From: CAZSTA01 sp964609495 [NCBI: uncultured bacterium]
GTDB taxonomy: Bacteria; CAZSTA01
DNA length: 21,364 nt
Direction: 5' to 3'
Assembly (NCBI GenBank): GCA_964609495.1
Contig: CAZSTA010000009.1
Coordinates: 1 to 21,364, forward strand
The notes below the pieces were generated by a model. The model had not been told where the DNA came from and made no database searches. It saw only the letters and a program-made list of their open reading frames with translations. Of the stretch, positions 1-7,544 are shown piece after piece (the first letter of the stretch is position 1; each line of letters begins with the position of its first letter). The translations under genes were made by a program, and so were the position numbers.

Positions 1-815
1 TAGGAAAGGGGCGACCCGGTTGGCATATCGAATGCTCAGCGATGAGTATGAAATATCTAGGGGAGACCTTTGATATTCATACTGGAGCAGTTGATAATAT
101 CTTCCCTCACCATGAGAATGAGATCGCTCAAAGCGAGGGAGCAACGGGTAAGACCTTCGTCAGATATTGGATTCACTGCGATCATCTCATCGTTGAGGGA
201 GAGAAGATGTCCAAATCGAAGGGTAACTTCTTCACTCTGAGAGATCTCCTGAATAAAGGATACGATCCGGATGCGTTGAGGTATCTCCTCCTCTCCGTTC
301 ATTATCGAAGTAAGCTGAACTTCACGGAGGAGGGAGTAAATCAAGCGGCGCAAACTGTTGAGCGCTTACGAGAGTTTATGCTCAGACTCCAAGAAGCCAA
401 GGTTGATGAGGGGAAATATAACGATTTACATCAGAGGATTGAGGCGGCTAGAGTGGAGTTCGAGTCTGCTATGGATGACGATCTCAATATCTCACGCGCT
501 TTAGGAGCTATCTTCCAATTGGTGAGAGATATAAACATCGCTCTTGATAGGGGACATATAAAGAAGGGGGATGTGGATGAGACTATCGCTTTGATGAGGA
601 AATTCGATACAGTTCTGGGAGTAATCGAGCGAGAGGAGGAGGTGCTTGAGGAGGAGATAGAACGACTTATCGCTAAGAGGGAAGAAGCCCGAGCAAATAA
701 GGATTACGCCGAGGCGGATAGGATCAGAGATTATCTGGCTGAGAGAGGAGTAATCCTACGGGATACTAAGGATGGAGTGAGGTGGAGGAGAAAGGGTAAG
801 TCCTCTACCTCTTAG
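1..815 (+). CDS. cysS: Cysteinyl-tRNA synthetase, C-terminal part (5' end outside window)
   Basis: This class I aminoacyl-tRNA synthetase charges tRNA-Cys in the cytoplasm. The reading frame is open from the window edge: the first full codon is at 3-5, and the frame reads GRPGWHIECSAMSM before the internal ATG at 42, so that ATG is not the true start. The visible part begins in the catalytic domain. It carries the zinc-ligand Cys in HIEC, the PHHENE segment with the His and Glu ligands, and the KMSKS signature (KMSKSKGNF) that binds ATP. The DALR-type anticodon-binding helical region and a basic C-terminal tail follow. The usual HGGG-type segment reads HTGAVDN here, a variation that does not touch the known zinc ligands. 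Identity is secure; only the N-terminal Rossmann half with HIGH is missing, because of the window boundary. Confidence 0.97.
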   Translation, partial: GKGRPGWHIECSAMSMKYLGETFDIHTGAVDNIFPHHENEIAQSEGATGKTFVRYWIHCDHLIVEGEKMSKSKGNFFTLRDLLNKGYDPDALRYLLLSVHYRSKLNFTEEGVNQAAQTVERLREFMLRLQEAKVDEGKYNDLHQRIEAARVEFESAMDDDLNISRALGAIFQLVRDINIALDRGHIKKGDVDETIALMRKFDTVLGVIEREEEVLEEEIERLIAKREEARANKDYAEADRIRDYLAERGVILRDTKDGVRWRRKGKSSTS

Positions 816-915
816 ATTATGATTTCGGTAATGCAAGCCTTGTGAACCTATTTTATTCGAGAAGCCAGTTAAAAGGTATGAGAGGTTTTTCTGGTCTTCT
901 TAGAGAGGAGGGAAT

Positions 916-1443
916 ATGATAATAGGGGAAAAGGTCAATATAAGAGCTGTTGAGAGGGATGATCTACCGAGATATGTCAGATGGTTAAACGATCCAGAGG
1001 TGAGGGAAAACCTAGCGATGTTCTACCCGATGTCTCTAGCGGAGGAGGAGAAGTGGTTCGAAGATAAGATCCTTAAAAGAGATGAAAATAACAAAACTTT
1101 CGCTATAGAAACTAAGGATGGAGTTCATATCGGAGGGACAGGACTTGACAGTATCAATTGGAAGGATAGGAATGCTGAGTTCGGGATATTCATCGGGGAG
1201 AAGGACTATTGGAATAAGGGATACGGAACTGATGCGACTAAGACTATAGTGAAATTCGCTTTTGAGGAGATGAACCTGGCTAGAGTATATCTTCGAGTCT
1301 ATGATGATAATCCCAGAGCTATTCGCGTCTATGAGAAAGCAGGATTCGAGAGGGAGGGAGTCCTGAAAAAACATATCTTCCGTAAAGGTCGCTATTCCGA
1401 TGTGATCATTATGGGGATATTAAATCCCAGTATCAAATTCTAA
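916..1443 (+). CDS. GNAT acetyltransferase, RimJ/RimL type
   Basis: This 175-residue protein is a single-domain GCN5-related N-acetyltransferase that would transfer acetyl from acetyl-CoA to an amino group. It starts with the family's usual IRAVERDDLPRYVRWLND segment. It then has the beta-strand 4/motif A region (EFGIFIGEKDYWNKGYGTDA, where the GKGYGT-like turn binds the CoA pyrophosphate), followed by motif B (NPRAIRVYEKAGFEREG). These are typical of RimJ/RimL-like enzymes that acetylate protein N-termini or small amines. The substrate cannot be told from sequence. The ATG at 916 is preceded by a GAGAGGAGGG ribosome site, about 100 nt after cysS, and the next gene begins 20 nt after its stop. 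It may therefore be co-transcribed with both neighbours. Base composition matches the surrounding host genes. Confidence 0.9.
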   Translation: MIIGEKVNIRAVERDDLPRYVRWLNDPEVRENLAMFYPMSLAEEEKWFEDKILKRDENNKTFAIETKDGVHIGGTGLDSINWKDRNAEFGIFIGEKDYWNKGYGTDATKTIVKFAFEEMNLARVYLRVYDDNPRAIRVYEKAGFEREGVLKKHIFRKGRYSDVIIMGILNPSIKF

Positions 1444-1462
1444 TAATATAAGGAGGCTACCG

Positions 1463-2515
1463 ATGAAGAGAGTTATCTCAAGTATGCTAGTTGTTATGTT
1501 GATATTAAGTTCGGGAGCTATCTTAGCTCAGGCGGAGAAACAGAATAAGCTTTTTGTCTATAACTCTACTTATGATCTACTTAAAGGCGATATATGGGAG
1601 TATATAACCACCTCTGAGGTCAAGATCGATCTAAATTCCTATCCCCAAGATTATATTATCATTGGAGTAGGGACCACTGATCAGCACTATCGAGTGGGAG
1701 AGTTAATCGTTGCGGGAACTGTGGAAGACCTTAAATTCCTCTGGGCTGACCCGAATTATCCTCACAAACTAAAGAGCTTGGATAAGGGGGAATTTCCCTA
1801 TCTCCAAATAGCAGTCTGTGCCCCAGGTAAGGTCTTGAAACTGCCCCTTAGGGAGGTGGTCGATCTACACAGATATCTAGCTGATAGGCTGGAGGGAATG
1901 AATATAAAGCTGGCGGCGATCGAGATCAGGGGGGATTTCTCTCGAGTGGATTATACTATCGCCTATAATCTTCCTAAGAGTGGCTTGGATCTGAGCGGAG
2001 GGCACGTCGGTGATGAATATTTCCGTTCTTTCAGCGAGGATCAGGTTGGAGAGTGGATGATGAGGGGAACTTACTCCCAAGGTCACGAGCTACAATTGAT
2101 AAACTCGACTCCGGGCAAACCTTTGCATATCCATGGCTACAATCATCAAAAGATGCAGGGAGGACATATCGGATATGCCGAGGTGAAGAGAGCTACCGCG
2201 ATGATCTATGTTATAGATGAATACGAGCTATTCGAGAGCGATCTGAGCATCGAAGGGGTTGAGATTGAGGAGGGGATGATCACTGTTCAAGCGGTTAATA
2301 GGGGTTGGATGATGGTAAAGAACGCAGTGGTAGAGATAAATTTAGCAAATGGTAAAGCCTTAAGCACCGCTTTAGCGAATATGAGACCTTTCTCAGAGTT
2401 AGAGGTCAAGTTCGAGGTGAGCGAAGGGATGCCAGAGGTAGTATCAGTTAGAATCGATCCGAGAAATGATATTCTGGAGTTGAGGGAGGATAATAACGTC
2501 TTTGTAGTCCATTGA
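1463..2515 (+). CDS. Secreted acetolactate-decarboxylase-like protein with C-terminal CARDB-like domain
   Basis: The 350-residue product has a Sec signal peptide (basic start, hydrophobic 5-20, likely cleavage after LAQA at 24). Residues about 29-255 resemble alpha-acetolactate decarboxylase (BudA/AldB family). They show a start like that family's (LFVYNSTYDLLKGD), a GELI segment with Glu80, an FPYLQIAV strand, an AIEIRGDFSRV strand, and the metal-binding pattern PLHIHG...GGH with His222, His224 and His235. The Arg expected soon after the AI-I-G-F segment is not evident (VDYTIA), so decarboxylase activity is uncertain. Residues about 262-350 look like a CARDB adhesion-type domain ending in IDPRNDILELREDNN, that fold's hallmark. 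The domain pairing suggests an extracellular or periplasmic protein. The SD AAGGAGG at 1450-1456 fits the ATG at 1463. The domain calls are motif matches by eye and the true substrate is unknown. Confidence 0.65.
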   Translation: MKRVISSMLVVMLILSSGAILAQAEKQNKLFVYNSTYDLLKGDIWEYITTSEVKIDLNSYPQDYIIIGVGTTDQHYRVGELIVAGTVEDLKFLWADPNYPHKLKSLDKGEFPYLQIAVCAPGKVLKLPLREVVDLHRYLADRLEGMNIKLAAIEIRGDFSRVDYTIAYNLPKSGLDLSGGHVGDEYFRSFSEDQVGEWMMRGTYSQGHELQLINSTPGKPLHIHGYNHQKMQGGHIGYAEVKRATAMIYVIDEYELFESDLSIEGVEIEEGMITVQAVNRGWMMVKNAVVEINLANGKALSTALANMRPFSELEVKFEVSEGMPEVVSVRIDPRNDILELREDNNVFVVH

Positions 2516-2533
2516 GGGCGGGTTCAAAAGTAA

Positions 2534-2575
2534 CTCTCCCCTTAGCTAGGTTATCCCTTAAGGCTTAGGGGAGAG
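2534..2575 (+). terminator. Hairpin after the acetolactate-decarboxylase-like gene
   Basis: A 13-bp stem with one T-T mismatch (arms 2534-2546 and 2563-2575, CTCTCCCC against GGGGAGAG at the base) encloses a 16-nt loop. It begins 18 nt after the stop codon at 2515. There is no T-run after it, so it may be a 3' mRNA-stabilising hairpin or a factor-dependent terminator rather than a classical intrinsic one. Confidence 0.4.
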
Positions 2576-2597
2576 ATTACATCTGTTGAGAAAGCAG

Positions 2598-2625
2598 TTT
2601 GAGATGATATCTGGGATTATATAAT
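2598..2625 (+). promoter_or_regulatory. Possible sigma-70-type promoter
   Basis: A perfect TATAAT (2620-2625) lies 16 nt after a weak -35 match, TTTGAG (2598-2603), and about 42 nt before the ATG of the AT-rich GNAT gene. The -35 is poor, so this rests mainly on the -10 and its position after the hairpin at 2534-2575. Confidence 0.35.
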
Positions 2626-2667
2626 TTCCCCTCTTTTTATCCCTCTCTTCCTTGAAAGGAACTGCTT

Positions 2668-3189
2668 ATGTTTGAATTACAAACCGAAAGATTGAGATTA
2701 ATACCTCTAAATTCTGAGAATTTGAAGTTATATCTTGAAGATCCAAAGAAATTGGAGAAAAAACTAGGATTAAAAATTACCAACGTGGCACTTGAAGGAC
2801 ATATCAAAGAGGCTGTAAAAGAAATGTTTGAAAGTGTTATTAAAGACGAAGAAAATTATCTTTGGTATACCAATTGGCAAATAGTATTAAAGAAAGAGAA
2901 TCGTATTATAGGTGGCTTCTGTTTCAAGGACTATCCTAATGAAAATGGTGAAGTAGAGATTGGTTATGGGATACAACCTGCATATCAAGGGAAAGGTTAT
3001 ATGACTGAGGCTTTAAGAGAAATGGTCAAATGGGCTTTCAAACAACCCCGAATTTTAGCTGTAATAGCTGAGACAGATAAAGCAAACATCCCATCTCACA
3101 AGGTACTAGAAAAAGTAGGGATGGTAAAATGTAGAGAAACTGAGCAAAATTTTTGGTGGAAACTTTCGCGACATCAAGTAAACCTTTAA
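2668..3189 (+). CDS. GNAT acetyltransferase, AT-rich
   Basis: This 173-residue protein is another RimJ/RimL-like GNAT enzyme. The N-terminus TERLRLIPL is the classic opening of the family. The acetyl-CoA loop is seen in IGYGIQPAYQGKGYMTEAL (Q/R-x-x-G-x-G/A variant QGKGY), and the final motif B in NIPSHKVLEKVGM. The substrate is not predictable. The gene is clearly richer in A and T than its neighbours (AAA, GAA, TTA and ATA codons dominate). It also lacks the strong AAGGAGG site common in this window, having only GAAAGGA about 10 nt upstream. Both features suggest acquisition from a low-GC donor such as a firmicute. A 75-nt gap separates it from the GC-rich acetyltransferase that follows. Confidence 0.9.
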   Translation: MFELQTERLRLIPLNSENLKLYLEDPKKLEKKLGLKITNVALEGHIKEAVKEMFESVIKDEENYLWYTNWQIVLKKENRIIGGFCFKDYPNENGEVEIGYGIQPAYQGKGYMTEALREMVKWAFKQPRILAVIAETDKANIPSHKVLEKVGMVKCRETEQNFWWKLSRHQVNL

Positions 3190-3264
3190 TATTTAACAAA
3201 ATATAGATTTTTCTGACAGTCTTTTCTATATCTTTTGATGCTAAATTGAGGAGGAATATCCAAA

Positions 3265-4494
3265 TTGGAATACCGTAACTATGATCCTAAAAGGGATAAG
3301 GACGCTGTCCATCGCATCTGGCGTGAGACTGGCTGGCTCGAGAAGGATAAGGAGGAGGTGATGGATCTCTTCGTCGAGTATAGCCGCGCGCTCGTCAGCG
3401 ATATCAACGGCGAAGCGGAATGTTTAATCCTTACTACGCCTGGCACCATCCGCTACCTCGATGGAGAGCTTTCTTTTTCCTGTGTCACTGGCGTTACCAC
3501 TAGCAGAATTGCCCGCAAGCAGGGATTAGCGAGACGGCTGACCGCAATGACAGTGGCTAACGACGCCGCTGAAGGCGCGTTGGTCTCTGGTCTGGGGATG
3601 TTCGAGCAGGGATACTATAATCGGCTTGGTTTCGGCACCGGAGGATATGAGCATTGGATTGCCTTTGACCCAGCACGGCTCAGCGTCAAGATAAAAGCTC
3701 GGATGCCGCGCCGCATCACCGCTGACGACTGGGAGATGGTGCATGCCTCACGGCTTACCCGCGCTCGCGGTCACGGCTCCTGTAATCTTAATCCGCCCGA
3801 GATTACAAAGGCGGAAATGATCGGGGATGAGAATGGCTTCGGCCTCGGTTACTGTGATGGCCCCAACGGCGAACTCACTCATCACTTCTGGTGCAATGTG
3901 AAGAGCGTGGAAAGCGGTCCCTACAACGTGGAGTGGATGGCCTTTCAGACCTCAGAGCAGTTCCTGGAACTGATGGCACTCCTCAAAAGTCTGGGCGACC
4001 AGGTGCGGTTGGTGAAGATGCGCGAACCTCAAGGGATCCAGCTTCAAGACCTGATTGAGCAACCGTTCAAGCAGCGCCAGGTGAGCGAGAAGTCCAAGTT
4101 CGAGAGCGATATGCACGCCGCGGCTTACTGGCAGATGCGAATATGCGACCTGCTAGGATGTATGGAGCGAACTCACCTTCGAGGGGAGGAAGTTCGTTTC
4201 AACCTAAAGCTCGTTGATCCTATTGAGACCTCCCTTGATGAGGAAGCACCATGGCACGGCATAACTGGTGATTATGTAGTCACCCTAGGACCTTCTTCGG
4301 GAGCTGAGCTAGGCACGGACAAGTCTCTGCCTACGCTAAAAGCCTCGGTGGGCACCTTCACCCGAATGTGGCTCGGAGTGCGTCCGGCGACTGGTCTGGC
4401 TATAACCGATGAGCTCTCCGGACCGCAGGAGCTTCTGAAAAAACTAGATTGGACACTGCGTCTTCCCGATCCTAGACCAGACTGGAACTTTTGA
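3265..4494 (+). CDS. Eis-like N-acetyltransferase with SCP2-type C-terminal domain
   Basis: The 409-residue protein has the length and layout of the Eis family: an N-terminal GNAT domain, a central GNAT-like domain and an SCP2-like C-terminal domain. The CoA-binding segment is VTGVTTSRIARKQGLARRL (residues about 74-92). It is followed by the GYYNRLGFG segment, where Tyr118 aligns with the proposed catalytic Tyr of mycobacterial Eis. The protein ends exactly in Phe, and in Eis the C-terminal carboxylate of a Phe takes part in catalysis. Known Eis enzymes acetylate lysines or aminoglycoside amines; the substrate here is unknown. The start is TTG at 3265 with GAGGAGG at 3248-3254, since no in-frame ATG fits. 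The gene is much richer in GC (GCG, CGC, CTC, GGC codons) than both neighbours, which points to horizontal transfer from a higher-GC source. Confidence 0.85.
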   Translation: MEYRNYDPKRDKDAVHRIWRETGWLEKDKEEVMDLFVEYSRALVSDINGEAECLILTTPGTIRYLDGELSFSCVTGVTTSRIARKQGLARRLTAMTVANDAAEGALVSGLGMFEQGYYNRLGFGTGGYEHWIAFDPARLSVKIKARMPRRITADDWEMVHASRLTRARGHGSCNLNPPEITKAEMIGDENGFGLGYCDGPNGELTHHFWCNVKSVESGPYNVEWMAFQTSEQFLELMALLKSLGDQVRLVKMREPQGIQLQDLIEQPFKQRQVSEKSKFESDMHAAAYWQMRICDLLGCMERTHLRGEEVRFNLKLVDPIETSLDEEAPWHGITGDYVVTLGPSSGAELGTDKSLPTLKASVGTFTRMWLGVRPATGLAITDELSGPQELLKKLDWTLRLPDPRPDWNF

Positions 4495-4569
4495 GGTTGA
4501 CTTTATTGCAATAGGAGGTTGATAGGATTATCGATCAGCATAATTAGGATAAACTCAAGCTAATCATTT

Positions 4570-4628
4570 AAGACCTCATCCCAACTAATCCCCCTTCGAG
4601 AAGAGGTGAGAGGTTAGGATGAGGTCTT
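4570..4628 (+). repeat. 59-bp palindromic repeat abutting the deaminase start
   Basis: Perfect 12-bp inverted arms (4570-4581 and 4617-4628, AAGACCTCATCC against GGATGAGGTCTT) enclose a second imperfect stem around CCCCCTTCGAGAAGAGG. The pattern CCTCAyCC...CCCCyTCGAG...GGTTAGGrTGAGG resembles the unit at 10095-10194, so this is probably a degenerate copy of the same dispersed repeat. It ends one base before the ATG at 4629, and in RNA it would bury the GGATGAGG stretch in front of that codon. Confidence 0.7.
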
Positions 4629-5972
4629 ATGGAAAGGAAAAATCTAAAATTATCGATGAGTTCAATATTGATCAAAGATGGGTTAATTATCACTATGAAT
4701 CCCCAACAAGAGGTGATAAATGGTGATATCTACATAGAGGAGGGGAGAATAGCTGAGATAGGAAAGATCGAGCAGGAAGGGGAGGAGATAATCGATGCTG
4801 AGGGCAAGGTTATTATGCCCGGCTTTGTCCAGACCCATATTCATCTATGCCAAACACTCTTCCGAGGGCTAGGAGATGATCTGGAGCTATTGGAGTGGCT
4901 GAGGCAGGTTATATGGCCCTTGGAGGCGGCCCATGATGAGGAGACCATATATTGGTCCGCTATGCTCAGCGCCGCCGAGCTGATCCGGGGAGGAACTACC
5001 TGTGTTCAGACTATGGAGACAGTCCATCATACGGAGAGTGCTTTTGAAGCTGTAGCGGAGAGCGGCCTGCGCGCGGTTATGGGAAAGGCGATGATGGATG
5101 AAGGAGAAGGTCTCCCTGTCGCTCTTAGGGAGAATACCGAGGAATCTATAGAAGCTAGCGTAGAGCTACTAGAAAAGTGGCATAAGAGGGAAGGACGTAT
5201 CCGCTACGCTTTTGCTCCTCGTTTTGTTCTTTCCTGTTCGGAGAGGTTGCTATGTGAGGTGAGGGATCTAGCGGAGGAATATCGAGTAGGAGTGCATACT
5301 CATTGCTCCGAGAATCCAAAGGAGACACAGTTAGTTAGGGAGAAGAGGGGATTCGATAATTTAATCTATTTTCATCATCTAGGGTTGACTGGAGAGAGGT
5401 TGAGGCTGGCTCATTGTGTATGGCTTACCGAGGAGGAGATGGATATAGCTGGCAAGACCAAAGTTAAGATATTGCATTGTCCAACAGCCAACTTGAAGCT
5501 GGGATCGGGAATAGCTCGGGTTCCAGAGATGATGGAGAGAGGTATAAATGTATCTTTGGGAGCGGATGGAGCACCCTGTAATAATAACCTCGATATGCTT
5601 CGAGAGGTGCGGCAAGCGGCTTTGATCCAGAGATTGAACAATTCCGCTATTCCCGCGATCGAATTGCTTCGTATGGCGACTTTAGGAGGGGCGGAAGCGC
5701 TCCTGTGGGAAGATGAGATCGGGAGTATAGAGAGGAATAAGAAGGCGGATATAATTATCCTCGATATGAATAAAGTTCACTCCTCGCCCTGGTGGGAGGG
5801 GAACTTAATATCAAACTTGGTATATGCTAGCTCTAGTTCGGATGTGGAAACGGTTATAATAGATGGTCGAATCGTTATGCGCGATAGAGAGCTTCTTACC
5901 ATAGATGAGGAAAGGGTAATTGCGGAGTCTCGTAAAGCTATCCGTAAGCTCTTAAAGAAAGCCAATATTTGA
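4629..5972 (+). CDS. 5'-deoxyadenosine / MTA / SAH deaminase-type amidohydrolase
   Basis: This amidohydrolase-superfamily enzyme most resembles 5'-deoxyadenosine deaminase (DadD) and MtaD, which deaminate adenosyl by-products such as 5'-deoxyadenosine, methylthioadenosine and S-adenosylhomocysteine for salvage. The catalytic set is complete, numbering from the ATG at 4629: HIH (His70, His72), the HCSEN segment with His225 and Glu228, AHC with His262, the LHCPTANLKLGSGIA substrate loop (281-295), and Asp313 in LGADGAPCNNN. TLFRGLGDDLELLEWL at 76-91 is typical of this subgroup. The C-terminus returns to the beta-sandwich (KADIIILD, VETVIIDGRIVM). Family alignment suggests that translation may really start at the ATG at 4656 (MSSILIKDG). 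Neither start has a good SD, and the palindromic repeat at 4570-4628 sits directly in front. DadD versus SAH/MTA preference cannot be settled by eye. Confidence 0.85.
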   Translation: MERKNLKLSMSSILIKDGLIITMNPQQEVINGDIYIEEGRIAEIGKIEQEGEEIIDAEGKVIMPGFVQTHIHLCQTLFRGLGDDLELLEWLRQVIWPLEAAHDEETIYWSAMLSAAELIRGGTTCVQTMETVHHTESAFEAVAESGLRAVMGKAMMDEGEGLPVALRENTEESIEASVELLEKWHKREGRIRYAFAPRFVLSCSERLLCEVRDLAEEYRVGVHTHCSENPKETQLVREKRGFDNLIYFHHLGLTGERLRLAHCVWLTEEEMDIAGKTKVKILHCPTANLKLGSGIARVPEMMERGINVSLGADGAPCNNNLDMLREVRQAALIQRLNNSAIPAIELLRMATLGGAEALLWEDEIGSIERNKKADIIILDMNKVHSSPWWEGNLISNLVYASSSSDVETVIIDGRIVMRDRELLTIDEERVIAESRKAIRKLLKKANI

Positions 5973-6046
5973 GTTAGGAGATCAGCTTCTGGAGCTCTGA
6001 AAGTTTGAGTTCCCCTATAAATTTCTTATCTTTATCTTGGTAGCTC

Positions 6047-6075
6047 TTGAAGTTTCCGTGAATTTATGTTATTAT
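6047..6075 (+). promoter_or_regulatory. Possible promoter of the sugar ABC operon
   Basis: TTGAAG (6047-6052) and TATTAT (6070-6075) are separated by exactly 17 nt and lie about 135 nt upstream of the binding-protein ATG. This is the best sigma-70-like match in the 238-nt gap after the deaminase gene. No clear operator palindrome was seen beside it. Confidence 0.4.
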
Positions 6076-6122
6076 TATGCTAACTTTCGATTAAGGGCGA
6101 GAGTTCACCTTTAGGGATTTCG

Positions 6123-6206
6123 ATGTTTAAGGAGGTGGTAGGTAGGAGAATAGTAAAGATCGTCGTTTTCAGGATCAAATTTCCCAAGAGATTAACAAGG
6201 AGGTAA
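6123..6206 (+). CDS. Possible 27-residue basic leader peptide
   Basis: A short frame, MFKEVVGRRIVKIVVFRIK and onward (27 residues, very basic), lies in the leader of the binding-protein gene. Its last codons, AGG AGG TAA, form the SD of the downstream gene, so ribosomes finishing it would stop on that SD. A weak AGGGA precedes its ATG. An open frame this short arises often by chance, so this is offered only as a candidate coupling or attenuation peptide. Confidence 0.2.
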   Translation: MFKEVVGRRIVKIVVFRIKFPKRLTRR

Positions 6207-6210
6207 AAAG

Positions 6211-7476
6211 ATGAAAAAGTTGGTAATAATTGGTATGTCTGTAATGCTTCTGATTGGCTTTAGTATCACAGCAGTTGCTGCTGAGGAATTAAAGATCGCC
6301 ATTATGAGCGATATACAGGCCGATGAGCCCTGGCCTAATGTGATGAGGGAGATCTTCGCTGAGTTCGGGAAGCTATATCCCGATCTCAAAGTCGATATCG
6401 AGACTGTAGTCTGGGATCAGATAGATACTAAGCTGATGATGACAGTGAAGGCCGGAAATCCTCCGGATTTGAGCTGGTTCAGTGGACAGAAACTGAAAGC
6501 CCAGCTCAACGCCGGAAGCCTAATGCCCCTGGATGATCTTATGGCCAGAGATATGACTGAGGAAGAGATTAACGACTTCGCTTCGGTCGACCGAGATACC
6601 TGCACCTCAGTTCTGGATGGAAAGAGGTATGGTTTTCTGACTTCCGTTCACAGCCGCTTGCTCTGGTATAGAAAGGACTTGATCCCTGAACCGCCAAAAA
6701 CTTGGGACGATTTAGTCGAGATCGCGCAGAAGATCAATGACCCAGAGAATAAGTTCTGGGGATATGTGTTCTATGCGGGGCGACACTACCGCACCGCGGA
6801 GGAGGATCTCTCCCCTTACGTCTGGTCGAACGGAGGAAGATACTCCGATGAGACCGGAAGAGCCGCTTATAACACTCCTGAAGTAGCGGAGGCGATCCAA
6901 CTTCTATCCGATATGGTGAATAAATATAAGGTATCTCCGCCTGGGGTAGTTAGCATGGAGGTAAGCGATATCTGGGATTCCTTCCTAGCTGGAAACTATG
7001 GTATGTATATTGCTGGAACTTATCAGTTAAGCTCGGCTAAAGAATCCGAGCTATGGAAGGAGGACAAGATCGGAGTAGCTCTGAATCCTTCTCCTAAGGG
7101 TGATACCCCTCGTAACTTCGCCAATGGTTGGGCGCTAGGTATCCCCAATGGAGCTAAGAATCCCGAGGCCGCGTGGAAGTTCCTTCAATTCTTCACTAGC
7201 CCCGAGATCCAAGTTAAGCATGCCATAGTGGAGGGAGGAATGCCCATTAGGAGATCAGCTTGGACAGATGAGGTTTTCCAAAATCCAGTCCATCAGAAGT
7301 TTATCGAGAACATAGATAAGGCTGGTCATCCTATGGATCCGCTGATCTACTATGGAGAGTGTCTCGATAGCATCGCCATCGCCTTCCAGGATTACCTCCT
7401 CCATCCCGATAAGGATCTGACGGAGCTCTTGGATGATGCGGCTAAGAAGTTCAATAAGAGATACTATGGAGATTAG
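6211..7476 (+). CDS. Carbohydrate ABC transporter, extracellular substrate-binding protein (family 1)
   Basis: This 421-residue periplasmic protein would capture a sugar or sugar derivative for the permeases encoded downstream. It has a Sec signal peptide (MKKLVIIGMSVMLLIGF, likely cleavage after VAA at about 24) and no lipobox cysteine, as expected in a diderm. The mature part follows the MalE/UgpB-type pattern: an AGNPPDLSWFSG segment, TWDDLVEIAQKI, a GNYGMYIAG segment in the second lobe, GWALGIPNGAKNPEAAWKFLQFFTSPEIQ, and the QNPVHQKF hinge near the end. The SD AAGGAGGT at 6197-6204 is strong. A hairpin at 7501-7544 separates the gene from the permeases, a common arrangement that allows the binding protein to be made in excess. 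The sugar cannot be identified from sequence. Confidence 0.93.
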   Translation: MKKLVIIGMSVMLLIGFSITAVAAEELKIAIMSDIQADEPWPNVMREIFAEFGKLYPDLKVDIETVVWDQIDTKLMMTVKAGNPPDLSWFSGQKLKAQLNAGSLMPLDDLMARDMTEEEINDFASVDRDTCTSVLDGKRYGFLTSVHSRLLWYRKDLIPEPPKTWDDLVEIAQKINDPENKFWGYVFYAGRHYRTAEEDLSPYVWSNGGRYSDETGRAAYNTPEVAEAIQLLSDMVNKYKVSPPGVVSMEVSDIWDSFLAGNYGMYIAGTYQLSSAKESELWKEDKIGVALNPSPKGDTPRNFANGWALGIPNGAKNPEAAWKFLQFFTSPEIQVKHAIVEGGMPIRRSAWTDEVFQNPVHQKFIENIDKAGHPMDPLIYYGECLDSIAIAFQDYLLHPDKDLTELLDDAAKKFNKRYYGD

Positions 7477-7500
7477 GTAGCTTCTCGTTTTTAAATCAGG

Positions 7501-7544
7501 AGGGCTTGGGGATGATTTGATATTCCGAATCATCCCCTAGCCCT
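7501..7544 (+). repeat. Intercistronic hairpin between binding-protein and permease genes
   Basis: Arms of 17 nt (7501-7517 and 7528-7544) pair with a single T-T mismatch around a 10-nt loop, giving a GC-rich stem in the middle of the operon with no T-run. By analogy with malE-malF and other binding-protein operons, it could protect the upstream mRNA from 3' decay and lower permease expression. The sequence GGCTTGGGGATGA loosely resembles GGCTTAGGGGAGA in the hairpin at 2534-2575. Confidence 0.75.

Noticed and set aside
42-44. ATG at 42 as the start of cysS
   Set aside because: The frame is open upstream with the conserved GRPGWHIECSAMS motif; it is an internal Met.
2534-2575. Classical Rho-independent terminator after the acetolactate-decarboxylase-like gene
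   Set aside because: The stem is good but no T-run follows, so it is listed only as a hairpin or weak terminator.
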